The notes: generated by a model from the letters alone, not told the origin. Shown: positions 34,778-43,432, numbered from the stretch's first letter. The stretch: 49,536 nucleotides of DNA from JBQTHP01 sp052389755 (GCA_052389755.1 JBQTHP010000090.1:1-49536); one strand, 5' to 3'. Numbers and translations are program-made.

Positions 34778-35425
34778 ATGCGTAAATCAACCGCCGAGAT
34801 CGTCCGTGAATATGGGCCCTTTCCGGGCGCCGACAACGTGGCTGGAGTCACCTACGACGGTCAGAGCGTCTGGTTTGCTTCTGGAGACAAGCTGAACGCC
34901 TTCGATCCCGCGAGCGGGAAGACGCTACGCTCGATCGATGTCGCCGCGCATGCAGGAACGGCCTTCGACGGCCAGCACCTGTTTCAGCTCGCCGAGGATC
35001 GCATCCAGAAGATCGATCCGAAGACCGGCCGTGTGCTCGCCACGATTCCGGCGCCCGGCGGCGGCGGTGACTCGGGGCTCACGTGGGCCGAAGGGACGCT
35101 CTGGGTGGGGCAATATCGGGACCGCAAGATCCATCAAGTCGATCCCCAGACAGGGGCGATTCTTCGCACGATCGAGTCCAACCGCTTCGTCACCGGGGTC
35201 ACGTGGGTCGACGGAGAGCTCTGGCACGCCACATGGGAAAATGACGAGAGCGAATTGAGACGAGTCGATCCTCGAACGGGAGAGCTCCTGGAGAGGCTCG
35301 AGCTGCCGCCGGGAGTGAACGTTTCGGGGCTCGAGTCCGATGGCGGCGATCAGTTCTTCTGCGGAGGAGGAAGCAGCGGGAAGGTGAGGACCGTCCGCCG
35401 GCCCAAGCGAGCCTCCGCCAAGTAA
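34778..35425 (+). CDS. Beta-propeller (glutamine cyclotransferase/SMP-30-like) protein
   Basis: 215 residues of short blade repeats: VAGVTYDGQSVWFASGDKLN, AFDPASGKTLRSIDV, GTAFDGQHLFQLAEDRIQKI, DPKTGRVLATI, GLTWAEGTLWVGQYRDRKIH and QVDPQTGAILRTIESNRFV. About five blades are visible, one or two fewer than a closed propeller usually needs. No signal peptide. Resembles Vgb/glutamine-cyclotransferase-like propellers; no catalytic assignment is possible. It starts 10 bp after the regulator gene, so they are likely cotranscribed. Confidence 0.75.
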   Translation: MRKSTAEIVREYGPFPGADNVAGVTYDGQSVWFASGDKLNAFDPASGKTLRSIDVAAHAGTAFDGQHLFQLAEDRIQKIDPKTGRVLATIPAPGGGGDSGLTWAEGTLWVGQYRDRKIHQVDPQTGAILRTIESNRFVTGVTWVDGELWHATWENDESELRRVDPRTGELLERLELPPGVNVSGLESDGGDQFFCGGGSSGKVRTVRRPKRASAK

Positions 35426-35546
35426 TCGACGAGCAGGTCCTCTCCGTTCGCCTGTCGGCTTCAGGGCTTCTCAATCGTCCTAGCTGTGGGACCCGGACAA
35501 AGCGGTCGCCCGCTTGCGCGCCACGAATGCAACTTTGGAGGACTCC

Positions 35547-35900
35547 ATGAAGAAATTCTTAGCCGTCTATACAGGTACGCCCGATGCGTTCGAGAAATGG
35601 AGCAAGCTGGATCCAGCCACGCGCAAGCAAAGGGAAGCGGCCGGGATCAAGGCGTGGATGGACTGGGGAACGGCGAACAAAACGGCCATCGTCGATCAGG
35701 GGACGCCGCTCGGAAAGACCAAACGCACCTCGGCTCAGGGCGTGTCCGACACGAAGAACGCGCTGACCGGATACGTGATCATCCAGGCGGAGTCTCAGGA
35801 AGCCGCCGCGAAGCTGTTCCTGAATCACCCGCACTTCACGGTCTTTCCCGGTGAAGCGGTCGAGATCATGGAGTGTCTGCCGATTCCGGGGCAGCCGTAA
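35547..35900 (+). CDS. YciI-related small protein
   Basis: 117 residues from ATG 35547 with TTGGAGGA six bases upstream. MKKFLAVYTGTPDAFEKW, QREAAGIKAWMDWGTANKTA, ALTGYVIIQAESQEAAAKLF and NHPHFTVFPGEAVEIMECLP follow the dimeric alpha/beta-barrel layout of YCII/DGPF-type proteins. Related proteins are often encoded near extracytoplasmic sigma factors, but none is seen here. Function unknown. Confidence 0.8.
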   Translation: MKKFLAVYTGTPDAFEKWSKLDPATRKQREAAGIKAWMDWGTANKTAIVDQGTPLGKTKRTSAQGVSDTKNALTGYVIIQAESQEAAAKLFLNHPHFTVFPGEAVEIMECLPIPGQP

Positions 35901-35901
35901 A

Positions 35902-36090
35902 TCACGCGTACAACAAACTTGTAACCCAGCCGGCTGCGTAGAGGCCGAAGCCGAAAATCCCGTGCGTGACGAGGCTGTGAAGTCGAGCGGCGGCGGGACG
36001 CGGCGTGCGGCGAGGCGGCAATGGGATCATGGCGAAAGCGCCCGCGCCGATCAGAAGAGCGCACACCAGGTAGCTCACCGCTTCAGGCAC
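35902..36090 (-). CDS. Small two-helix membrane protein
   Basis: 62 residues from GTG 36090, overlapping the end of the broken methyltransferase gene by 8 bp. Two hydrophobic segments (VSYLVCALLIGAGAFAMIPL and LVTHGIFGFGLYAAGWVTSL) flank a basic Pro/Arg loop. The tight overlap suggests coupling with the methyltransferase. I do not recognise the family. Confidence 0.5.
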   Translation of the reverse strand: MPEAVSYLVCALLIGAGAFAMIPLPPRRTPRPAAARLHSLVTHGIFGFGLYAAGWVTSLLYA

Positions 36091-36955
36091 TCGCTACTTC
36101 CTTCGGCGCGGCTGACGCAGACGGCGCTCGCGCGCCGACCATCCAGCAGGCAGCGGTAAAGCGCACTTCCACTCCGTGCACATAGGGATCAAAGGCGGCG
36201 CGTGCCGTTTCGATGACCTGCGTGCGAGTGAGGTCGTCCACCTCGTAAAGGATCTGGCCGACGGGGCCGAGCCGCGTCAGGTAACGGACCAACTCCTTCT
36301 CGGGCAAGGTGCAGGCAACATCGATCGGCCGGATATCGATCTCGGCCCAGCCGCTCTCCTCCAGGATGGTTTAGACCCGGCGCCGGTCCGCGAAGGCGAA
36401 CTGCCCCGGCGCGTTTGGCCGGCGGGGCGGGAGGTTTGGCAGGAGCAGTGCCGCGGCGCGCTCGGCTGTCGTCATGAACGGATTTTCCGCAGGACTCCGC
36501 CAAGCGATGAACCGGAGCTCGGCGTCGTCCCTTGCGGCGCGCCGCAGGTTCGCAAAGGCCCGGACAGAGTCGTCGAAGAACATTACGCCGAAGCGCGAAA
36601 TCATCATTTCGAAGCTTGCAGGCTCGAACGCGTGGATCTGCGCGTTGGCGAGGATGAAGCTTGCCGGCGTGCTTTCCCGTTCAGCGCGTACCCACGCGGC
36701 GGCGATCATCGGCTCCGAAATGTCGATGCCGATGCAGCGGCCCTTCGCGCCGAGCAGCCGCGCGACGGCGAGCGTTGTGCTGCCCGTGCCACAGCCAACG
36801 TCGAGCACCCGGCCTCCGGATCCCGCGGAAACTGCTTCGACGAGCAGGTCTTCGAACGGTTTCAACATCTGGTCGAGCAACTCCTGCGCCTCGACCCAAG
36901 CGCGTCCGGCGAGGCCGTTCCAAAGCGTCGCCTGCTCGTCATCGGTCTGGTGCAC
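36083..36955 (-). pseudogene. Class I SAM methyltransferase interrupted by an in-frame stop
   Basis: GTG 36955 (MHQTDDEQATLWNGLAGRAW) leads into GGRVLDVGCGTGSTTLAVAR (SAM motif I), GIDISEPMIAAA (motif II) and FDDSVRAFANLRRA. At 36371-36373 a TAA follows ADRRRV; the same frame then continues TILEESGWAEIDIRPIDVAC, TLPEKELVRYLTRLGPVGQI and VEVRFTAACWMVGA to the natural stop at 36083. A single nonsense change (for example from CAA) explains it; no frameshift is present. It follows the LysR gene by 8 bp. Could be a true recent inactivation, a sequencing error, or suppressed by readthrough. Confidence 0.8.
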
Positions 36956-36962
36956 CGGGTGC

Positions 36963-37937
36963 TCAACGTAGTGGCAGCGCGACATCTCCAAGGAACCCCG
37001 TCACCGCATCGTTTGACGCGAGCTGATTCGCCCGCTCGACGGTTCGCTTATCGAGATGCGGCGCGAGCAGCTGAATGAACTCATACATATAACGCCGCAG
37101 GAGCAGCCCGCGCCGAAACCCTATCCAAGTGGTATGCGCCGGGAACAGGTGCTCGGCATCGACCACCGCGAGGTCGGCGTCCTCTTTCCCGTCAACGGCC
37201 ATGCTCGCGACGATGCCCACGCCGAGGCCGAGCCTTACGTACGTCTTGATGACATCCGAATCGCGCGCCGTGATCGCGACGTCCGGCACCAGGTCCGCCT
37301 TCGCAAACGCCTCATGCAGCGAGGACGGGCCGGAGAAGCTGAACGAATACGTGATGATCGGATGCGCCGCGAGCGCGCGCAGCGTCAGGCGGCCCTGCCC
37401 TGCCAGCGGATGCGCCTTGGGCACCACGACCACGCGATGCCAGCGATAGCAAGGCAGCACGGTGAGGTCCGAGAACCGACTCTCCGAGCCCGTCGCGATC
37501 GCGAAGTCGATACGATCCTGCGCGACCATCTCCGCGATCTGTTCGGACGTGCCCTGCTGCAGGTGCAGCTTCACCTGTGGGAAGCGATGGCGGAACTCCG
37601 AGATGACGGCGGGCAACACGTAGCGCGCCTGCGTATGCGTGGTGCCGATCGCGAGGCTGCCGCGGTCCTCGTTGCCGAGCTCCTTCGACAGGTTCTTGAT
37701 GCTCTGCGTCTCCTGCAGGATGCGCATTGCGCGCTCGATGACCTGCTGCCCTGCCGGCGTGATGCGCGTGAGCGCCCGGCCCTCGCGCGTAAAGATCTGG
37801 AAGCCGAGCTCGTCCTCGAGCAGCTTGATCTGCTTGCTCACCCCCGGCTGCGAGGTGTGCAGCTTCTGCGCGGCGGCCGTGATGTTGAGACCGGTCTGGG
37901 CGACCGCGGCGAGATAGCGGAATTGATGGAGCTTCAC
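36963..37937 (-). CDS. cysB: CysB/Cbl-like LysR regulator of sulfur assimilation
   Basis: 324 residues. The N-terminal HTH is typical of CysB: MKLHQFRYLAAVAQTGLNIT, AAAQKLHTSQPGVSKQIKLL, EDELGFQIFTREGRALT. The ligand domain carries IGTTHTQARYVLPAVISEFR (the TTHTQARY anion-binding motif), LQQGTSEQIAEMV and IATGSESRF. CysB binds N-acetylserine and sulfate and activates cys genes. It lies divergent from cysH with 171 bp between, which supports that role; CysB versus Cbl cannot be separated here. Confidence 0.9.
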   Translation of the reverse strand: MKLHQFRYLAAVAQTGLNITAAAQKLHTSQPGVSKQIKLLEDELGFQIFTREGRALTRITPAGQQVIERAMRILQETQSIKNLSKELGNEDRGSLAIGTTHTQARYVLPAVISEFRHRFPQVKLHLQQGTSEQIAEMVAQDRIDFAIATGSESRFSDLTVLPCYRWHRVVVVPKAHPLAGQGRLTLRALAAHPIITYSFSFSGPSSLHEAFAKADLVPDVAITARDSDVIKTYVRLGLGVGIVASMAVDGKEDADLAVVDAEHLFPAHTTWIGFRRGLLLRRYMYEFIQLLAPHLDKRTVERANQLASNDAVTGFLGDVALPLR

Positions 37938-38108
37938 GGTCTGACGCTATAACTGCTCGACATGATCGCGCAATAACGATCGTACCTGTCGTGATGCACG
38001 GCCGTTATCAGGGCGGGACGAACCGGGCCCAGATAACCGCGCCGCTGCCGGTCAGAACCGCTCGTTCGTTCTGAGGCGCCTTCCGCGTAGATAGAGTCGT
38101 CTCAACCC
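37938..38108. promoter_or_regulatory. cysB-cysH divergent control region
   Basis: 171 bp containing several ATAAC/GTTAT half-sites (near 37949, 37972, 38003 and 38033), the kind of A/T-rich motif bound by CysB-type regulators. Located between the cysB-like gene and cysH. I could not fix a single promoter. Confidence 0.4.
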
Positions 38109-38837
38109 ATGGGAACACTCACGCTCCCGACGGAACTCGAGCATCGCGCGGCCGCCGTGCGCGCGCTGCTCCGTGGGGCCGTCCGGGACTACGGTCGGGT
38201 CACGTACTCGAACAGCCTCGGTGCCGAGGCGATGGTGCTCACGGACATCATCTGCACCGATTTTCCCGAGATCGACATCTTCAGCATCGACACCGGCCGT
38301 CTGCACGAGGAAACGCACAGCCTGCTCGATCGCCTTCGACTCCGTTATGGGCCGCGCATCCGCCTCATTCACCCGGACGCACAGGCGCTCGAGGCGCTCG
38401 TGAGCGCGCGCGGCACGAATGGCTTCTACGAGAGCCTCGATGCGCGCCTCGCCTGCTGCCGCGTGCGCAAGGTCGAGCCGTTCCGGCGCGCCATCGTGGG
38501 GTTCAAGGCGTGGGTAACGGGTGTTCGCCGCCAGCAGTCCGCGGCCCGGGCGCGAGGTTTGCCAGTCGAATGGGACGCGGAAAACTCGATGCACAAGGTG
38601 AGTCCGCTGCTCGACTGGACCGACGAGCACGTCTGGCAGTACATCCGCGCGCGCAGGCTTCCGTACAACGCGCTGCACGACAAACGCTACCCCAGCATCG
38701 GCTGCGCGCCCTGCACGCGCGCCATACAGCCCGGCGAGGATGCACGCGCCGGTCGCTGGTGGTGGGAGCAGCCGGAGACGCGCGAATGCGGTCTCCACCC
38801 CCGGGCACGACCCCTTCCGGCACTCACGACGCCCTGA
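38109..38837 (+). CDS. cysH: Adenylyl-sulfate (APS/PAPS) reductase with Fe-S cysteines
   Basis: 242 residues. VTYSNSLGAEAMVLTDII (PP-loop), FSIDTGRLHEET, ACCRVRKVEPF (CC pair), VTGVRRQQSA, YPSIGCAPCTRAI and GRWWWEQPETRECGLH. The two cysteine pairs (CC...CxxC) are the [4Fe-4S] ligands of APS-type reductases, and ECGLH carries the catalytic cysteine, so it probably reduces APS directly to sulfite with thioredoxin. No cysN/cysD or APS kinase gene is in the window. Starts the cysH-cysG-cysK-FNR run. Confidence 0.93.
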   Translation: MGTLTLPTELEHRAAAVRALLRGAVRDYGRVTYSNSLGAEAMVLTDIICTDFPEIDIFSIDTGRLHEETHSLLDRLRLRYGPRIRLIHPDAQALEALVSARGTNGFYESLDARLACCRVRKVEPFRRAIVGFKAWVTGVRRQQSAARARGLPVEWDAENSMHKVSPLLDWTDEHVWQYIRARRLPYNALHDKRYPSIGCAPCTRAIQPGEDARAGRWWWEQPETRECGLHPRARPLPALTTP

Positions 38838-38841
38838 AGTC

Positions 38842-40260
38842 ATGGAACATCTCCCGATCTTTCTGCGCCTGCGCGATCGCCCGGTCACCGTGGTCGGCGG
38901 TGGTCTCATCGCCGCGCGCAAGGTAGAGCTGCTGCTGCGCTGCGAGGCGCGAATCACTGTCGTCTCGCCCGAGGTGCACCGGGAGCTGCGCGAGCTGCTC
39001 GCGCTTGCGGCCCGGCGCTTCCTGCGGCACGTTCCCGCGCGCTTCGAGCCCGCGCACCTCGACGGTGCGGAGCTCGTGATCGCCGCGACCGATTCCACTG
39101 AGACGAACGCGGCCGTCGCTTCCGAAGCGCGGGCGCGCAACATTCCCGTGAACGTCGTCGATGATCCGGTCCTCTCGAGTTTCATCCTGCCGGCGATCGT
39201 CGATCGAGCGCCGGTGCTCGTCGCGGTCGGTACGGGCGGCGCCTCGCCCGTGCTCGCCCGTCGGCTGCGTGCGCAGATCGAAGCATTGCTGCCGGCTCGC
39301 GTCGGCACCCTCGCCCGATTTCTCGGCCGGCATCGTGAGGCCGTGCGCCGCGTCGTCCCGGCGATCGCGCGGCGCGCGTTCTGGGAACGTCTGCTCGACG
39401 GGCCGGTCGCGACGAGTGTGCTGGCGGGCGATGACGCGGAAGCCGAGCGCGCGCTCGCCGCGTCACTGTCCGAACCCCATGCAGAACCGGGCAGCGCGAC
39501 CGGCGAGGTCTATCTGATCGGCGCCGGTCCGGGCGATCCCGACCTGCTGACGCTGCGCGCGCTGCAGCTGCTGCAGAAAGCGGACGTCATTCTCTACGAC
39601 CGCCTGGTGCCCGCAGCCGTGATCGACCGCGCGCGCCGCGACGCCGTTCGCGTCAGCGTCGGCAAGACCGTCGGCGATCGTGAGATGACGCAGGAAAGAA
39701 TCAACGACCTCCTCGTGAGCTACGCCAGGGCCGGTCAGCGCGTCGCGAGACTGAAGGGCGGCGACCCGTTCATTTTCGGACGCGGCGGCGAGGAGCTTCA
39801 GGCGCTTGCGAAGCACGGCATTCCGTTTACGGTCGTGCCGGGCATCTCCGCAGCACTCGGCGCCGCGGCGACGGCAGCAATCCCCCTCACCCACCGTCGC
39901 GCCGCGCACGCCGTGACGCTCGTGACCGGCCATCTGGCCGAACACGACTCTCTCGACTGGTCCGCGCTCGCGCGTGAGGGCCAGACAGTCGTGTTCTACA
40001 TGAGCGTCGCGCATCTCGAGCAGATCGTTTCGCGTCTGCTCGAGTCGGGCGCTCCGGCGAGCCGGCCGGTCGCATTCGTCGAGCGGGCGACGCAGCCCGA
40101 GGAACGCGTGCTGAGGAGCACGCTCGCGGACGCCGTGAGCCACGCCCGCCGTGCGCGCCTCCAGGCGCCTGCGCTCTTCATCGTCGGTGAGGTCACGGCG
40201 GTCGATTTCGTGACAGGTCTCGGCGCGGCGTCCAAGGAACCCCTGCGAGGCGTAGCGTGA
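38842..40260 (+). CDS. cysG: Siroheme synthase (fused CysG)
   Basis: 472 residues from ATG 38842, 4 bp after cysH. N-terminal dehydrogenase/ferrochelatase: PIFLRLRDRPVTVVGGGLIA, VIAATDSTETNAAVA, NVVDDPVLSSFILPAIVDRA. C-terminal SAM-dependent uroporphyrinogen III methyltransferase: VYLIGAGPGDPDLLTLRALQ, LYDRLV, RLKGGDPFIFGRGGEE, VVPGISAALGAAATAAIPLT and PVAFVERATQPEER. It makes siroheme for the sulfite reductase CysI. Stop and the next start overlap (GTGA). Confidence 0.95.
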   Translation: MEHLPIFLRLRDRPVTVVGGGLIAARKVELLLRCEARITVVSPEVHRELRELLALAARRFLRHVPARFEPAHLDGAELVIAATDSTETNAAVASEARARNIPVNVVDDPVLSSFILPAIVDRAPVLVAVGTGGASPVLARRLRAQIEALLPARVGTLARFLGRHREAVRRVVPAIARRAFWERLLDGPVATSVLAGDDAEAERALAASLSEPHAEPGSATGEVYLIGAGPGDPDLLTLRALQLLQKADVILYDRLVPAAVIDRARRDAVRVSVGKTVGDREMTQERINDLLVSYARAGQRVARLKGGDPFIFGRGGEELQALAKHGIPFTVVPGISAALGAAATAAIPLTHRRAAHAVTLVTGHLAEHDSLDWSALAREGQTVVFYMSVAHLEQIVSRLLESGAPASRPVAFVERATQPEERVLRSTLADAVSHARRARLQAPALFIVGEVTAVDFVTGLGAASKEPLRGVA

Positions 40261-41288
40261 GCATCCGTCTCGGGTTCATCGACGCGGTCGGACACACGCC
40301 GCTCATCCGGTTGAGGCGCGCAAGCGAGCTCACGGGCTGCGAGATCCTCGGCAAGGCGGAATTCATGAACCCCGGCGGCTCGGTCAAGGACCGCGCCGCG
40401 CGCGCCATCGTCTCAGACGCCGAGGCTCGCGGGGAGTTGCGGCCCGGCGGTACGGTGGTCGAAGGCACCGCCGGAAATACCGGTATCGGGCTCGCGCACG
40501 TGTGCAACGCGCGCGGTTACCGCTGCGTGATCGTCATGCCGGACAACCAGTCGCCGGAGAAGTACCAGCTGCTCGAGATGCTCGGGGCCGAAGTGCACCG
40601 TGTTCCGGCGGTGCCGTACAGCAATCCGAATCAGTATCAGAAGGTCGCGGCGCGCCTCGCGGCATCGCTGCCCGATGCGATCTGGGCGAATCAGTTCGAC
40701 AACACGGCAAACCGGGACACGCATTTCGCGACGACGGGACCGGAGATCTGGTTGCAGACGAACGGGCGCATCGATGCATTCGTCACCTCGGCCGGCACGG
40801 GCGGCACGCTCGCGGGCGTATCCGAGTACCTGAAGTCGCGCCGCCGCGAGGTGCGCACGGTGCTCGCGGATCCGCCCGGCAGCAGCCTCTATGAATACGT
40901 GCGCAACGGCGTCCTGAAAGCGACCGGCACCTCCTCGATCACTGAAGGCATCGGCATCGGTCGCGTGACGGCGAACCTCGCGAACGCGCCGATCGACGAT
41001 GCCGTGCACATCGAGGACGGCGAGACCGTGCGTTTCGTTTATCAGCTCCTGGAGGACGAGGGACTGTTCCTCGGCAGCACCAGCGGGATCAACGTCGCCG
41101 CGGCCGTCCGCGTGGCGCTCGAGCTCGGACCCGGACACACGATCGTCACCGTCCTCTGCGATGGTGGTGCCAAGTATCAGTCGCGACTCTTCAATCGCGA
41201 GTGGCTCGTGGAGAAGGGTCTTGCGGATTTCGCCGGACCGCCGCGCGAGCACCGTTCAACCGCGGTGGAGCAAGCACTTGTCGCCTGA
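40257..41288 (+). CDS. cysK: Cysteine synthase A
   Basis: 343 residues, GTG start. VGHTPLIRL, FMNPGGSVKDRAAR (PLP Lys44), VEGTAGNTGIGLAHVCNARG, MPDNQSPEKYQLLEMLGAEV, VTSAGTGGTLAGVSEYL, ITEGIGIGRV and GSTSGINVAAAV. It joins sulfide to O-acetylserine. The position directly after the sulfate-reduction genes supports the assignment. The PNQYQKVA segment and longer C-terminus belong to the cysteine-synthase-A branch with extended tails. The reductase gene begins inside its 3' end. Confidence 0.92.
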   Translation: MSIRLGFIDAVGHTPLIRLRRASELTGCEILGKAEFMNPGGSVKDRAARAIVSDAEARGELRPGGTVVEGTAGNTGIGLAHVCNARGYRCVIVMPDNQSPEKYQLLEMLGAEVHRVPAVPYSNPNQYQKVAARLAASLPDAIWANQFDNTANRDTHFATTGPEIWLQTNGRIDAFVTSAGTGGTLAGVSEYLKSRRREVRTVLADPPGSSLYEYVRNGVLKATGTSSITEGIGIGRVTANLANAPIDDAVHIEDGETVRFVYQLLEDEGLFLGSTSGINVAAAVRVALELGPGHTIVTVLCDGGAKYQSRLFNREWLVEKGLADFAGPPREHRSTAVEQALVA

Positions 41289-42411
41289 GCTCGTCACATC
41301 AGATCATCCACCCCATCTCGCCACCGTCACCGACGCGGTAATCGTCGGCGCCGGTCCGGTCGGGCTGTTCGCCGTGTTCGAGCTCGGACTGCTCGGTCTC
41401 AAGGCCGAGCTCATCGACTCGCTGCCCGCGGTGGGCGGGCAATGCATCGAGCTGTATCCCGACAAGCCGATCTATGACATTCCGGCCGTGCCGGTCTGCA
41501 CGGCGCAAGAGCTCATCGAACGCCTGCAGGCCCAGATCCGGCCCTTCGCACCCGGCGTGCACCTGCGCCAGGAAGTCACCGGCGTGCGCGCGCGTCCCGA
41601 TGGGCGCTTCGACGTCGAGACGAGCCGAGGCGCTCACTTCGATGCCGGCTCGGTAATCATCGCGGGCGGCGTCGGCTCGTTTCAGCCGCGGCGCCTGTCC
41701 GTGAACGGTGCGGACCGTTTCGAGGGCAAGCAGATCCACTACCGCGTGCGTGACAGGGCGGCCTTCGCGGGCAAAGACATGATCGTGCTCGGCGGCGGCG
41801 ACTCCGCGCTCGACTGGGCGCTCGCGCTCGAAGGAATCGCCCGCAGCGTCGTGCTCGTGCATCGCCGGGCGGAATATCGCGCAGCGCCGGCATCCGTGGA
41901 GAAACTGTTCCTGTCGCGCGACGAGGGCCGCGTCGACATCATCGAAGGTCAGGTGCAATCGCTCGTCGAGCACGGCGACACCTTGCGCGCCATCCGTATC
42001 GCATCGCGCGACGGCGTTACACGCACCGTCGCGGCCGACCAAGTGCTCGTGTTCTGGGGACTGCATCCCAAGCTCGGTCCGATCGCCGAATGGGGGCTCG
42101 CACTCGAACGCAAGGCGCTGCAGGTCGACACCGCGAAATTTCAGACGAACGTGCCAGGCATCTTCGCCGTCGGCGACATCAACAGCTACGAGGGCAAGAA
42201 GAAGCTGATCCTGTCCGGCTTTCACGAAGCGGCACTGGCCGCATTCGGGGTGCGGCAGCATCTGCAGCCGCAGGAGAAGGTGCACCTGCAATACACGACG
42301 ACGAGCCCGCTTCTGCAGAAGCGCCTGGGCGTCGCGGTCGCGCTACCTGATCGTGTTGCGCAGCGTTTCGAGGCCGTCGATCCCGCACTCCACGCGATCG
42401 CCTCGCAGTAA
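41278..42411 (+). CDS. Type-2 ferredoxin--NADP reductase, C-terminus altered
   Basis: 377 residues from TTG 41278, with GGTGGAG 7 bp upstream, inside the cysK 3' end. FAD motif VIVGAGPVGLFAVFELGLLG, IELYPDKPIYDIPAVP, NADP motif IVLGGGDSALDWALAL, and the FAD-closing FAVGDINSYEGKKKLILSGF. Family proteins end near QYTTTSPLLQKRLGV. Here about 23 more residues follow (LPDRVAQRFEAVDPALH...), encoded by the left 94-bp repeat copied in antisense from the fah 3' end. Probably supplies electrons to ferredoxin for CysI. The original stop has been lost. Confidence 0.88.
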   Translation: MSPELVTSDHPPHLATVTDAVIVGAGPVGLFAVFELGLLGLKAELIDSLPAVGGQCIELYPDKPIYDIPAVPVCTAQELIERLQAQIRPFAPGVHLRQEVTGVRARPDGRFDVETSRGAHFDAGSVIIAGGVGSFQPRRLSVNGADRFEGKQIHYRVRDRAAFAGKDMIVLGGGDSALDWALALEGIARSVVLVHRRAEYRAAPASVEKLFLSRDEGRVDIIEGQVQSLVEHGDTLRAIRIASRDGVTRTVAADQVLVFWGLHPKLGPIAEWGLALERKALQVDTAKFQTNVPGIFAVGDINSYEGKKKLILSGFHEAALAAFGVRQHLQPQEKVHLQYTTTSPLLQKRLGVAVALPDRVAQRFEAVDPALHAIASQ

Positions 42412-42436
42412 CGCCCCGACGCCTGCCGGCGTGCCG
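42343..42436 (+). repeat. Left 94-bp direct repeat of the island
   Basis: 91 of 94 bases match 47281-47374 in the same orientation (differences at 42348, 42407 and 42414 or thereabouts). The right copy is the true 3' end of fah; this copy is a duplicate that now forms the tail of the ferredoxin-NADP reductase gene and 25 bp beyond. The first island gene ends 3 bp after it. Confidence 0.92.
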
Positions 42437-42438
42437 CG

Positions 42439-43002
42439 CTATTTCCCACGTCTTGGTCGATTGCCGTGTACGGGCGCCCGTCTTCTGAAGTCCTTCGAAA
42501 TGTCGCCGCGAATCCGCTCGCGGATCGCGTCCTCGACGGGCGTTGCTTCGAGCAAAGCCAGCAATCGCTCCTGAGTGATGAGTCCACGACGGGCGAGCTC
42601 GCGCGTGAAGATCAGATCCTTCTCGCTGCGAGCGACGTACTTCGCAATCGCGAGATCGTGGGGATGGAGACAAAGCCCTTTGACTCCCTCGGTCTCGCCG
42701 GGGGGCAGATTGACCAGTCGCCCCTTCCAGCCTTTGGGAAGTGTCGCGGCCGTTTCGTCGACCGGATCGGCGTAGTAACCAAAGCTCTCGTGAAACGGCG
42801 AATGGACGCCGATCGCATTCAGCCACTCCGTCCGGTCGGGATGTTTGGAAGCGATCAGGTCCACCTCCGCTGATCGAACGATGTCGTCGGGGAGGTCGGG
42901 GTACTTTCCGTGCAGAGATTGGCTGCCGATGATCACGAACTGCTTCTCACCGGTGATCCGGCCGGCGGCGCGAAGAATGTGGTCAAGCTGCTGCTTCTTC
43001 AT
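42439..43002 (-). CDS. Nucleotidyltransferase-fold protein (DUF6036-like), possible toxin
   Basis: 187 residues. QFVIIGSQSLHGKYPDLPDD and VRSAEVDLIASKHPDRTEWL give the G-S...E-V-D signature of minimal nucleotidyltransferases; HESFGYYADPVDETAATLPK, LCLHPHDLAIAKYVARSEKD and LIFTRELARRGLI resemble DUF6036/AbiEii-like proteins. The tail is basic (RRRAPVHGNRPRRGK). Overlaps the upstream AbrB-like gene by 20 bp, so it is probably the effector of a toxin-antitoxin-like pair. The toxin role is inference. Confidence 0.7.
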   Translation of the reverse strand: MKKQQLDHILRAAGRITGEKQFVIIGSQSLHGKYPDLPDDIVRSAEVDLIASKHPDRTEWLNAIGVHSPFHESFGYYADPVDETAATLPKGWKGRLVNLPPGETEGVKGLCLHPHDLAIAKYVARSEKDLIFTRELARRGLITQERLLALLEATPVEDAIRERIRGDISKDFRRRAPVHGNRPRRGK

Positions 43003-43426
43003 GCAGCTTTCTCACTTCGTCCTGCGAGAGCAAGCCGACAAACGGCATCGACTGGCGCAGCCTCACCGCGCGCTCGTCACGCCCCAGCATCGCTGCAAAC
43101 AGCGCTGCGTCGTCGGCATCCTGTTGCGCCACGTCCCGCCATTCATCAAAGGCGGAGACCCACATGCCCTGGCTCTCCCAGCGGTGCAGGTTTGCAAGGA
43201 TCTGTGCGCGAATCTGTCGCGGCGTGAATCCTCGCACGACCGCCAGAGCAATGGATCGCTTGAGCTCGTCGAGTGCCTGATGCGAAAGGCCCGCGCGAGA
43301 GGCGGGACGAATGTCGCGTTGAGTGAGCTCGAGGTGGTCGCCCTCGCCGATACCCCACGCTTCGAGCGCAGTTCTGGGAACGATGACTCCCAGGGAGTTG
43401 CCGATGCGCCGGATGGGTAATTTCAT
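42983..43426 (-). CDS. AbrB/MazE-like DNA-binding protein, probable antitoxin
   Basis: 147 residues from ATG 43426. The first 45 residues (MKLPIRRIGNSLGVIVPRTA, then LEAWGIGEGDHLELT) are a SpoVT/AbrB swapped-hairpin DNA-binding domain. A helical C-terminal part follows (ALAVVRGFTPRQIRAQILAN, LHRWESQGMWVSAFDEWRD), likely the partner-binding region. No ribosome-binding site precedes the ATG; the promoter predicts a transcript starting at its A. Two GTTATAAC palindromes upstream are the obvious autoregulatory operator. Confidence 0.75.
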   Translation of the reverse strand: MKLPIRRIGNSLGVIVPRTALEAWGIGEGDHLELTQRDIRPASRAGLSHQALDELKRSIALAVVRGFTPRQIRAQILANLHRWESQGMWVSAFDEWRDVAQQDADDAALFAAMLGRDERAVRLRQSMPFVGLLSQDEVRKLHEEAAA

Positions 43427-43432
43427 GGGCTT

